DNA of 60,624 nucleotides from an uncultured Eubacteriales bacterium (lineage in GTDB: Bacteria > Bacillota > Clostridia > Lachnospirales > Lachnospiraceae), in NCBI GenBank assembly GCA_949286525.1, contig CASECT010000028.1:1-60624 (forward strand). The letters run 5' to 3'. The notes beneath the pieces were generated by a model, which was not told the DNA's origin, did no database searches, and saw only the letters and a program-made list of their open reading frames with translations. Each line of letters opens with the position of its first letter. Position 1 is the stretch's first letter. Positions 1 to 7,181 of the stretch are shown here, piece after piece. The translations under genes were made by a program, and so were the position numbers.

Positions 1-82
1 ATCATGGAATCTGCTGTCTAACTCTCATTATAATTGATTAAACCGGCAGATACAACACAGAAAACGGGAAACTTTTATTAAC

Positions 83-115
83 TTTTGTGAAAATATTCTA
101 AATATTTTTACAAAA
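83..115 (-). terminator. AT-rich hairpin at the larA-like stop codon, possible terminator
   Basis: An AT-rich inverted repeat (arms about TTTTGTGAAAATATT and AATATTTTTACAAAA) overlaps the stop codon at 108-110. It is the only palindrome downstream of the gene. It lacks a GC-rich stem, so termination is uncertain. Confidence 0.3.
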
Positions 116-1382
116 CAGGCACCACGCTCCCGGCCAGGGGAATCACATAGACGCGCTTTCCGGTAAAATCGATCTTTCCTATCAGCTCAGCAGCTTCTTT
201 TCCCGCCTCCATGCCCATGGGCTTTACCATTTCGGGATCCAGTTCCGTCAGCGTGTAGACATGGGCCGCCTTGTTCAGCTGCTCCACCGTCAGGAAGAAG
301 ATATAACCTCCGATGGTAAAATCCGCCCGCAATGACGTATCCAGATGTCCCTCCTGCAGCGGTTTCAGCCAGCTGAAATAGTCCGGCGCGCCGCCTCCCT
401 CGGGACACTTGCAGGCCCAGAACATGGTTCCGCCCGGTTTCAGAGCCCGCATGGCGTTCAGCATGCCCTTGCACCCCTGGTAAAGATTCATGTCCTTCGG
501 GTACCCGCCGCTGGAGCACAGCACAATATCCGCAGGCTCTTTGACTTCTATCTCGTAACATTTCCTCTGATAATCGCAGCTTGCCTCCCAGGCCGCATCC
601 ATTTCTCCGCAGAAGATGCCGCTGTGAGCGCCGCTGGCGGCCACCACCAGATTGATGCCGAAATCCGCGTGCACCAGGTGGGCTGCCTCCATCATGTCTT
701 CATGGATCGGATTCCCTGCCAGTTTACAGCATCCCACCCGGACGTCCGACATGGCCTTCTCGGGATCCAGGGCGCGCTCGTGATTCTGACGGATCGTGTC
801 TCTGCCCGCCACACCCGGAAGCAGATTCTTTCTGCCACCGCCGAAGCCGGCCATCATGTGATGAACCGTCCCACCCATTACGATGACTTTGCGGCCCACT
901 ACCAGAGGATTTACCATGACTTTCGTTCCCAGGGGCGTAGTGCCGACATAGACAAGATCGTCGGCGTCACAGTCGTGATCCACCACCTGCACTCTGTCGT
1001 AGACCTCTTTCGAGCAGATCTTTACCATCTCCTCCGGCGTGGATTTGCGGTGGGTGCCCAGCGCAATCAGGATTACCATCTTCTCATAGGGTACACCGAT
1101 GCGGTCGTGAAGATACTCCACCAGAAGGGGCATAACCCGATCCTGGTGCATCCAGCTTCTTGTGATGTCGCTGACTACGATGGTAACCTCATCCGCCCCG
1201 CAGACCGCATCCCTCAATGTTACGCCGCCGATGGCGTCCTGCTCCACGGCCCGCAGAAAAGCTTCCGAGAGATCCGTGATCTCCTCCATGGGTTTCGGCA
1301 GAATTGTCTCTATGGAGGCCGCTCCACGAACGTCGATCTCCACGGTCTCCTCCCCATAGTTTAAAGAAATTTTCTCATCCAT
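108..1382 (-). CDS. larA: LarA-type nickel-dependent 2-hydroxyacid racemase
   Basis: This 424-residue protein has the usual length and layout of lactate racemase LarA, which racemises 2-hydroxyacids with a nickel-pincer nucleotide. Visible residues match the known active site at nearly the same numbers: D72 and R75 in SDITR, H111 in GTHR, H174/H175, K185 in the GGGRKNLLPG segment (the lysine that carries the pincer cofactor) and H201. The start ATG follows AGGAGG at ideal spacing. It is the last gene behind the ECF transporter genes, with a 97-bp gap holding a strong hairpin. No larB, larC or larE cofactor genes lie in the window. The superfamily includes racemases for lactate, malate, phenyllactate and other hydroxyacids, so the substrate is open. 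The Trp-controlled context makes an aromatic hydroxyacid conceivable, but that is inference. Confidence 0.85.
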   Translation of the reverse strand: MDEKISLNYGEETVEIDVRGAASIETILPKPMEEITDLSEAFLRAVEQDAIGGVTLRDAVCGADEVTIVVSDITRSWMHQDRVMPLLVEYLHDRIGVPYEKMVILIALGTHRKSTPEEMVKICSKEVYDRVQVVDHDCDADDLVYVGTTPLGTKVMVNPLVVGRKVIVMGGTVHHMMAGFGGGRKNLLPGVAGRDTIRQNHERALDPEKAMSDVRVGCCKLAGNPIHEDMMEAAHLVHADFGINLVVAASGAHSGIFCGEMDAAWEASCDYQRKCYEIEVKEPADIVLCSSGGYPKDMNLYQGCKGMLNAMRALKPGGTMFWACKCPEGGGAPDYFSWLKPLQEGHLDTSLRADFTIGGYIFFLTVEQLNKAAHVYTLTELDPEMVKPMGMEAGKEAAELIGKIDFTGKRVYVIPLAGSVVPVL

Positions 1383-1395
1383 TGTTCTTCCTCCT

Positions 1396-1443
1396 TAGCG
1401 TCGGTGTGCAAAGGGACAATACGGCCCTTGTACACCGACGCTA
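1396..1443 (-). repeat. Long hairpin between ecfT and larA
   Basis: Arms starting TAGCGTCGGTGT and ending ACACCGACGCTA form an almost perfect stem of about 19 bp with a short loop. It lies 38 nt after the ecfT stop and ends one base before the AGGAGG of larA. No U-run follows, so it looks more like an mRNA stability or processing element than a terminator. Confidence 0.7.
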
Positions 1444-1481
1444 TCCAATTCCTATATCTCTTCCGCATCTCTGCCGCAGCA

Positions 1482-2240
1482 TCACAACAGCGCCGCGATA
1501 ACCAGAAGCAACACAACAACCAGCAGACAGATCCCGTCCCTCAGATGAAAGGGATAGGTGTGATAACCGCTCTTTACCGTGCGCAGATTGAATCCCCTAA
1601 GCTGCGCGCTCATGGCTCCCGCGTCCACCTTCCGCAGACTGGAGATCAGAAGGGGCACGAAAAGCGGCACAATCAGTCGGATTCTGCGGAAAATATTTCC
1701 CGTGTCATACTCCACGCCCCTGGCCTTCTGGGCATCCTCGATATCATGGAACTCCGTGGTAAACAGGGGCACAAACCGAAAGGCCGTGGTCACGATAAAG
1801 GCGTACCGGTAAGGCACATGGAGCCGCTTGACCAGGGCGCCGCACAGATCGTTCATCTGGGTAATGGCGAACAGGAGCATCAGCGGCAGCATGGTGGCTA
1901 CGATCCGCAGACTCAGAAGCAATGCGCTGTCGAGACCGCCTGTGGTAAATACACAAAAGCCCCCGATAACCAGCAGGGGATCCCCGCTCCGCACAAAGAG
2001 AAGCTGCAGCAGAAACATGATCACGCCAAGCACCAGCAGATTTCTCGTCAGAAACAGAGCCCGTCTCCCAAGCCCGGCAAAGCAGGAAATCAGAAGCATC
2101 AGACCGATCCACAGAAGTTCCATCCACACGCTGTCCGTAACGATACACACCACGCCGTAGAGAAAGGCAGCGGCTAACTTCGTCACCGGATTAAGTCTGT
2201 GCAGAAAGGAGTCTCCGGGCACATAGTTCAAAAGATTCAT
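1482..2240 (-). CDS. ecfT: ECF transporter transmembrane (T) subunit
   Basis: This 252-residue hydrophobic protein has the pattern of EcfT, the membrane subunit that couples ATP hydrolysis to a substrate-binding S component. It starts with a short amphipathic segment (NYVPGDSFLHRLNPVTK is typical of the family), has several membrane spans, and carries the cytoplasmic coupling stretch containing KARGVEYDTG before the C-terminal span. The ATG overlaps the stop of the preceding ATPase gene (ATGA) and follows a near-ideal AAGGAGGT. With two ATPases and an S component directly upstream, it completes a dedicated (group I type) ECF importer. The family call is firm; the substrate is inferred from the leader RNA. 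Confidence 0.9.
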   Translation of the reverse strand: MNLLNYVPGDSFLHRLNPVTKLAAAFLYGVVCIVTDSVWMELLWIGLMLLISCFAGLGRRALFLTRNLLVLGVIMFLLQLLFVRSGDPLLVIGGFCVFTTGGLDSALLLSLRIVATMLPLMLLFAITQMNDLCGALVKRLHVPYRYAFIVTTAFRFVPLFTTEFHDIEDAQKARGVEYDTGNIFRRIRLIVPLFVPLLISSLRKVDAGAMSAQLRGFNLRTVKSGYHTYPFHLRDGICLLVVVLLLVIAALL

Positions 2241-3073
2241 TCAGCCGCACCTCCTTTCTTCTCCCCTGCATTTTCCCTCTCACGGGAGATGGCGTCCGCC
2301 ATCTCCTCCACCGTATAGACATCGGCGAAACGATCTCCAAACCGCAGGGCCAACATGGGAATCTGGGCCGGCAGCACATGGGCCTTTTTCAGCACCTCCG
2401 TATTCTTCATGACAGATTTTACAGGGCCGTCTCCCTCCAGCTTTCCGTCGTTGAGCACCAGCACCCGGTCGGCGTACTCCTGTACCAGCTCCATGTCGTG
2501 GCTGGCCATCAGCACTGTCAGCCCCTCCTTCCGGTTCTTTTCCGTGATATAATCCATGATGCGGATACACTCCCGATAGTCAAGTCCGGTAGTGGGCTCG
2601 TCGAGAATTACCATCTTCGGATGGCAGGCAAGCACGCTGGCAAGGGCAATCCGTTGACGCTCTCCCCTGGAACGGGTAAAGGGAAACCAGTCGCCGTCCA
2701 GGTGGAAAGTGTCAAGCATCTCCTCCGTCCATCTGGCGATTTCCTCCTCGGAAACACCCTGGACCTTTGGTCCGAAGGCAATCTCCTCCCTTACCGTGTT
2801 CTGGCAGATCTGTCGGTCCGGATTCTGGAACAGAAATCCCACCTTTCTGGCAATCGCGCTGGTCTTTGTCTGAGAGGTGTCCGCTCCATCCACCAGCACG
2901 CTCCCGCTCTGGGGATGCAGCAGGCCGTTTGCCAGACGGCTGACCGTGGACTTTCCGGCCCCGTTGGAACCGATCAGCGCCACAAATTCCCCGTCCTCAA
3001 TCGCAAAGGACAGATCCCGCACGGCGTCCGCCTCCCTGGAATAGGAAAAACTCACATGTTCAAAGGTTAACAT
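2237..3073 (-). CDS. ecfA2: ECF transporter ATPase subunit (second)
   Basis: This 278-residue ABC ATPase has Walker A GSNGAGKS (residues 35-42), a Q-loop region FLFQNPDRQICQ, an ABC signature variant SRGERQRIALA in place of LSGGQ, and Walker B VILDEPTTGLD. Pairs of unequal ATPases (EcfA and EcfA') energise ECF vitamin, metal and amino-acid importers from the cytoplasmic face. The C-terminal ~50 residues are family-specific and charged. The start ATG overlaps the ecfA1 stop by 7 nt and has GGAGG upstream, so the two are translationally coupled. The degenerate signature S-R-G-E is worth noting, since EcfA pairs often have one non-consensus site. Confidence 0.92.
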   Translation of the reverse strand: MLTFEHVSFSYSREADAVRDLSFAIEDGEFVALIGSNGAGKSTVSRLANGLLHPQSGSVLVDGADTSQTKTSAIARKVGFLFQNPDRQICQNTVREEIAFGPKVQGVSEEEIARWTEEMLDTFHLDGDWFPFTRSRGERQRIALASVLACHPKMVILDEPTTGLDYRECIRIMDYITEKNRKEGLTVLMASHDMELVQEYADRVLVLNDGKLEGDGPVKSVMKNTEVLKKAHVLPAQIPMLALRFGDRFADVYTVEEMADAISRERENAGEKKGGAAE

Positions 3074-3915
3074 TCCAGAACCTCCCTTACCATCTTCTCC
3101 GCCTGATCCACATCCGTGGGAATCCTGCCGCTATAAAGGCCGCGCTCTCTTAAAATATCTCCCAGGCGCACCACCCTCGGCACACTGATGCCCAGCCGGT
3201 CAAACAGCGGGATTTCCTCAACGATCCGGCTGCTGGGGCCGTCAAAGACCAGTTTTCCCTCGTCCAGCACCAGAATCCGGTCGGCATATTTTGCCAGCAT
3301 CATAATCTTCTGCTCCACGATAATGACCGTCTTCCCAAACTCCCGGTTCAGCCGGCGGAGGATCTCAAAGATCATGACTGTGCTCTCCGGATCCAGCTCT
3401 CCCGTGGGCTCATCCAGAACAATAATGTCCGGGTTCATAGCTAAAATGGCGGCGATAGCCACCTTCTGTTTCTGTCCTCCGGAGAGAGTGCTGATCTGGC
3501 GGAACCGCAGATCCTCAATCTGCAGCATCGCCAGCACCTCATCCACCCGCTGTCCGATCTCGTCATGGGGCAGGCCGAAATTTTCCAGGCCAAACAGGAT
3601 CTCATCCTCCACTACCGCGGAAACCATCTGGCTGTCGATGTCCTGGAACACCTCCCCCACACAACGGGCCAGTTCCTCCATCTTTACCTCTACCGTGTCC
3701 ATACCGTCGATCTTTACCGCCCCGTAAAAATCCCCGGTAAAATGGTGCGGGATCACACCGCAGAGGGCATAGGTCAGGGTGGATTTCCCCGCGCCGGAAT
3801 TTCCGGTAATCCCTACAAACTCTCCGTCGGCAATCGTCAGGTTCAGATTGTTCAGGGCGTTTTTCTCGCCGCCCTTATAGCAAAAGCTGAATTTCTCACA
3901 AGCAATCATATCCAT
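3067..3915 (-). CDS. ecfA1: ECF transporter ATPase subunit (first)
   Basis: This 282-residue ABC ATPase has Walker A GNSGAGKS, a canonical LSGGQKQKVAIA signature and Walker B IIVLDEPTGELD, followed by the H-loop region IIVEQK. There the usual histidine is replaced by glutamine, as in other EcfA-like and cobalt-type ATPases. It pairs with the next ATPase to form the motor of the ECF importer. The start is unusual: the only good Shine-Dalgarno (GGAGGA, overlapping the S-component stop) lies 21 nt upstream of the ATG, and a 6-bp GC hairpin fills the gap. A second in-frame ATG lies two codons downstream. Homologues begin at this point, so the start is probably real despite the spacing. Confidence 0.92.
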   Translation of the reverse strand: MDMIACEKFSFCYKGGEKNALNNLNLTIADGEFVGITGNSGAGKSTLTYALCGVIPHHFTGDFYGAVKIDGMDTVEVKMEELARCVGEVFQDIDSQMVSAVVEDEILFGLENFGLPHDEIGQRVDEVLAMLQIEDLRFRQISTLSGGQKQKVAIAAILAMNPDIIVLDEPTGELDPESTVMIFEILRRLNREFGKTVIIVEQKIMMLAKYADRILVLDEGKLVFDGPSSRIVEEIPLFDRLGISVPRVVRLGDILRERGLYSGRIPTDVDQAEKMVREVLEC

Positions 3916-3919
3916 TCTG

Positions 3920-3936
3920 CCGGGGTGTTTCCCCGG
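3920..3936 (-). promoter_or_regulatory. GC hairpin between SD and start codon of ecfA1
   Basis: CCGGGG and CCCCGG flank a 5-nt loop. On the transcript the order is stop codon and GGAGGA, then this hairpin, then CAGA and the ATG. The fold would shorten an otherwise 21-nt SD-to-start distance. Confidence 0.6.
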
Positions 3937-3942
3937 TCCTCC

Positions 3943-4482
3943 TCAGTCCTTGTTGATGATTTTGTCTACCGGAATGCTCAAAACGGCGACAATCACACAG
4001 TTAAGCGCAGCGGTTACCACCGTTACCAAAGCCATGTTCAAAAACTGTACCATGGGCATCGGGTTCGCATAGGTAATTGCAGCCAGCCCTACGAAAGCAA
4101 ACCCGGAGATCAGCGTAGTAAGGAATGTCGTAACCAGGGCCTTGATGACCTTCGGCATCGGGATCATGACCAGCAGACAGATGGCCACGGCTCCCACGGT
4201 CTCGCTGATGAGTCCGATCCATGCCATGGAAGTGCCGATTTGGCTGATACATCCGGAGATAAATCCGATGATAGCCGCCTCCTTCACGTTGGGACGAACG
4301 ATCAGAATCGAAAGACAGTAAGTGGCGATCAGAAAATTCGGGTGCATGTTGCCCAGTACCAGAAAGCTGGCACAGAGCCGCAGTACCACGCCTACCGCCA
4401 TCATGATTCCCACCAGGATCAGATTGTTGATGTTCTTGAGTCCTGTCTGTTTTTCTGCTGCAATTACTCTTTTCTCTGCCAT
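3943..4482 (-). CDS. trpP: ECF transporter S component, predicted tryptophan-specific (TrpP-like)
   Basis: This protein of about 179 residues has roughly five or six hydrophobic segments. It resembles the TrpP group of S components: an N-terminal helix with MMAVGVVLRLC, then GNMHPNFLIATYCLSIL, then a glycine-rich span with GFISGCISQIG. S components bind the substrate in the membrane and dock on the EcfA/A'/T motor encoded directly downstream. The ATG chosen follows AAAGGGA at 9 nt; an upstream in-frame ATG lacks an SD. The T-box leader with a UGG specifier supports tryptophan as substrate. That assignment combines family resemblance with the leader, and another aromatic compound remains possible. 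Confidence 0.75.
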   Translation of the reverse strand: MAEKRVIAAEKQTGLKNINNLILVGIMMAVGVVLRLCASFLVLGNMHPNFLIATYCLSILIVRPNVKEAAIIGFISGCISQIGTSMAWIGLISETVGAVAICLLVMIPMPKVIKALVTTFLTTLISGFAFVGLAAITYANPMPMVQFLNMALVTVVTAALNCVIVAVLSIPVDKIINKD

Positions 4483-4602
4483 TGTTTTTTCCCTTTCTGC
4501 GCCTTTGATTTCGCCCATCCCTGGCCGCGCATGCCAAGGAAGGAAAATCATGCCGCTTTTCGCCGTGGAAAACCCCCGGTAAGAACGCAGTGTCTGCGGA
4601 AC

Positions 4603-4643
4603 TTTTTTATTTCATAGGAACTGTGTTCCTGTGAAATAAAAAA
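4603..4643 (-). repeat. 19-bp inverted repeat just 3' of the T-box terminator
   Basis: Arms TTTTTTATTTCATAGGAAC and GTTCCTGTGAAATAAAAAA pair at 18 of 19 positions around a 3-nt loop. On the minus transcript its 5' arm includes the U-run of the T-box terminator, so it can form only if RNA polymerase reads past that point. It could block back-up of terminator pairing, stabilise the mRNA or act as a second terminator. Confidence 0.65.
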
Positions 4644-4952
4644 ATCTGCCCTTATCTACATAAGGACAGATATAATCTGCGGTACCACCTTACTTGCCGT
4701 CTCCCTCTGTCTTCGCGGATTCCATTCCATATCATCCGCACAGTTCCTCGAAAGAGACTGCCACTCTGCGAAATGCCAACACATTCCCGGCCTTTAACGC
4801 AGGCATACGTCTCCGCTACTTGCCACTGGGGCGTTCACTTTACCCTCCATGATCCATTTGCAGGCTGCTTACTGCGGACATCCCACCATCATCCGCTCTC
4901 TGAAAGCGCATCTCCTGTTTGATCTTCATGTCATCGGTTTTGCTTTTTTAAT
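4637..4952 (-). promoter_or_regulatory. T-box riboswitch, tryptophan specifier
   Basis: The minus strand carries the conserved T-box core AAGGTGGTACCGCAG (4677-4691). It is followed by a terminator hairpin (stem ATCTGTCCTTAT / ATAAGGGCAGAT, 4644-4671) and seven Ts. Upstream, Stem I is recognisable: helix CATGA/TCATG, a specifier loop, helix CAGG/CCTG, and the AGAGAG stretch of the distal part. The 3' side of the specifier loop reads CAAATGGA, which places the specifier at TGG (4854-4856) with the usual purine after it. T-boxes bind uncharged tRNA; uncharged tRNA-Trp would disrupt the terminator and turn on the ECF operon. The element class is certain, and the Trp specifier was read from my own hand fold. 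Confidence 0.9.
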
Positions 4953-4958
4953 GTAAAT

Positions 4959-4987
4959 AATGTATCACAGGAAACTCCCTTTGTCAA
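4959..4987 (-). promoter_or_regulatory. Sigma-A promoter of the T-box/ECF operon
   Basis: On the minus strand, TTGACA (4982-4987), 17 nt, then TACATT (4959-4964). The predicted start near 4952 fits the 5' end of Stem I. Confidence 0.8.
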
Positions 4988-5052
4988 CACCGCTTTTTCT
5001 GGCCTTCCTGAAATGCGGCTTTCCCAAAATGTCTTCCCATGGCGCCGGATTT

Positions 5053-7017
5053 TCAGACTTTTCCGAAATCCTCCACGATCAGTCCTGCCCGGTAGGCGTC
5101 CAGAAGATCCTGCAGATCCCGGATAGTCTCCGCGATAGCCTTGCCGTTATCGGTATCCGCCACGGTCTTGCGCCGGTTTACATGCTGAACCAGAATCGTG
5201 TCAGAGTGGATATCGCTCCCCTCCTTAACTGCCTTCTCCACGGACTCAAAGGGTTCATGGGCGGCCAGCACCAGACCGTAGGAATTGTAAATCAGCGTGT
5301 ACCCGGCAATCCCCGTTTTTGGCTGGTATGCCCTGGAAAAGCCGCCGTCGATGATGAGCAGCTTGCCACCGCACTTGACCGGGGACTCTCCCGCCTTCGC
5401 CTCCACCGGAATATGACCGTTGATGATGTGGGCTTCCTCCCCCTGAAGGCCGAACTCCGCCAGAATGGCATTTACCACATCCTCCTGCTCCAGAAGACGG
5501 TAATAGGGATTCTTAGGCTCCTGATGAGTGGCCGGATCCTCCACAAAATAGCGCTCAAAGGTCGTCATCTTGGCCTTTCCGAAGACCGGAGAATGCTTGT
5601 TCTCCCAAATGAACCAGAGAATATCCTGCCCCTTCTTTTTCTCAATAGGGTCCACGGCATAGTAGCCCTTTCTTGCGTAGGCCTCAATTTCGTCATAGAG
5701 GGCTTTGCCGGAAAATTTCTTCCCGTAGATCTCCACTTCCTGAAAACTTCCGTCCTCGTTTAACGGCACACAGCCATGATAGAGCAGATTTCCATTGTAA
5801 ACCTTGTAGAGACTTCCCTTGGTGTAGAGGAACCGGATATGGCGCTGCAGCCGTTCGCAGTTCATGAAGGCGCCCCGCAGCCGTTCCACCACATCCATCT
5901 CCTGCTCCGTCAGGGCGTAGGGATCCTCGGGATCCAGCGTCGGGAAACAGGTGGTGCGCAGAGGATATTCCTTTCCGTACACCATGACGGTTCCCTTCTT
6001 TAGATCCATCTTGTCTAAAAGCAGCCGGTCATCCATGTCAAATTCCGGATGCAGCTTGATAATATGCCCCTCCAGCTTGAACTGGATTACCGCAATAGCC
6101 TTATGGATCTTCTCGTCCAGAAGGGCGTCCCGCTCGTCGTAATCCCCCTTACAGTAATCCACGGTAAAGCCCACACAGGGATCATCGGCATAGCACTCCA
6201 TGGCCAATTTCGCCAGGGGCACCAGATTGATACCATAGCCGTCCTCAAGAATGTTCAGATTGCCGTACTTGGCCGCGATCCGGATCACGTTGGCGATGCA
6301 GGCAGTGCTCCCAGCGGCCGCCCCCATCCAGACCACATCGTGATTTCCCCACTGGATGTCCACCGAGTGATGCCGCATCAGATCATCCATAACCAGATAG
6401 GGATAAGGCCCCCGATCGTAGATATCCCCCACCACATGAAGATGATCCACCACCAGACGGCGGATCAGGCCGCAGAAGGCGATGATCAACCCCGGCGCAC
6501 TCTTGGTCTCAATGACCGAATGGATAATCTCATTGTAGTAAGCCTCCTGATCCGACTGATCCGGCCGCCCCGTCATCAATTCCTCCATGATGTAGGCAAA
6601 CTCCTTCGGCATGGCCTTGCGCACCTTTGATCGGGTATATTTGGAGGCAGCGCTCCTGCAGACCCGGATCAGGCGGTGGATCGTGATCCGGTACCACTCC
6701 TCCATGTCCGTCTCCACCTTCTCCACCTCGGCCATCTTCAGCTCCGGGTAATAGATCAGCGCAGCCAGCGCCTTTTTCTCCGATGTGCGGAAGGACGGCC
6801 CGAACTCCTCCTCGATCTTCCGGCGGATGGCTCCGGAACCGTTTTTTATGATATGCTGAAACTGGGCGTATTCCCCGTGCACATCCGTAATAAAATGTTC
6901 CGTCCCCTTTGGCAGGCTTAAAATCGCCTGAAGATTGATAATCTCCGACGCTGCCGCCGAGATCGTCGGATACTGTTTTGCCAGCCCCCGCAGAAATTTT
7001 TCCTGTCCTTTTTCCAT
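5053..7017 (-). CDS. fbp: Fructose-1,6-bisphosphatase, class III
   Basis: The 654-residue length matches the Firmicute-type class III FBPase, a Mn-dependent enzyme of gluconeogenesis that is unrelated to E. coli Fbp. Calcineurin-like metal motifs are visible: FITDVHGEY near residue 42, VGDIYDRGPYP near 195 and WGNHDVVWMGAAAG near 223. A later HIINGHIPV and the C-terminal LIIDGGFSRAYQ-type stretch are also typical. The ATG follows GGAGGG. It is monocistronic, with its own promoter upstream. No terminator is evident between its stop and the T-box promoter, so some read-through into the T-box leader is possible. Confidence 0.95.
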   Translation of the reverse strand: MEKGQEKFLRGLAKQYPTISAAASEIINLQAILSLPKGTEHFITDVHGEYAQFQHIIKNGSGAIRRKIEEEFGPSFRTSEKKALAALIYYPELKMAEVEKVETDMEEWYRITIHRLIRVCRSAASKYTRSKVRKAMPKEFAYIMEELMTGRPDQSDQEAYYNEIIHSVIETKSAPGLIIAFCGLIRRLVVDHLHVVGDIYDRGPYPYLVMDDLMRHHSVDIQWGNHDVVWMGAAAGSTACIANVIRIAAKYGNLNILEDGYGINLVPLAKLAMECYADDPCVGFTVDYCKGDYDERDALLDEKIHKAIAVIQFKLEGHIIKLHPEFDMDDRLLLDKMDLKKGTVMVYGKEYPLRTTCFPTLDPEDPYALTEQEMDVVERLRGAFMNCERLQRHIRFLYTKGSLYKVYNGNLLYHGCVPLNEDGSFQEVEIYGKKFSGKALYDEIEAYARKGYYAVDPIEKKKGQDILWFIWENKHSPVFGKAKMTTFERYFVEDPATHQEPKNPYYRLLEQEDVVNAILAEFGLQGEEAHIINGHIPVEAKAGESPVKCGGKLLIIDGGFSRAYQPKTGIAGYTLIYNSYGLVLAAHEPFESVEKAVKEGSDIHSDTILVQHVNRRKTVADTDNGKAIAETIRDLQDLLDAYRAGLIVEDFGKV

Positions 7018-7059
7018 TTTCCCTCCTCTCTAAAATTTTTCTATTCCACCATTTCTTTC

Positions 7060-7088
7060 ATCTTAGCAGACTTGCCGCCATTCCACAA
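7060..7088 (-). promoter_or_regulatory. Candidate fbp promoter
   Basis: On the minus strand, TTGTGG (7083-7088), 17 nt, TAAGAT (7060-7065), 43 nt before the fbp ATG. Confidence 0.5.
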
Positions 7089-7123
7089 GAAAAACGGGAC
7101 ACGGCACAAAATACCGCATCCCG
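7089..7123 (-). terminator. Terminator of the GH2-symporter operon
   Basis: On the minus strand a GC-rich hairpin (CGGGA..CGG / CCG..TCCCG) is followed by TTTTTCTT. It separates the symporter gene from the fbp promoter. Confidence 0.75.
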
Positions 7124-7181
7124 CTTTTCTTTTTCAAAGGTGTCGCTGCCTCTTTCGATTTTTTACTCCGCCGGCGGGTCT

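Noticed and set aside
4930..5052. Terminator after fbp
   Set aside because: No hairpin with a T-run could be found between the fbp stop and the T-box promoter.
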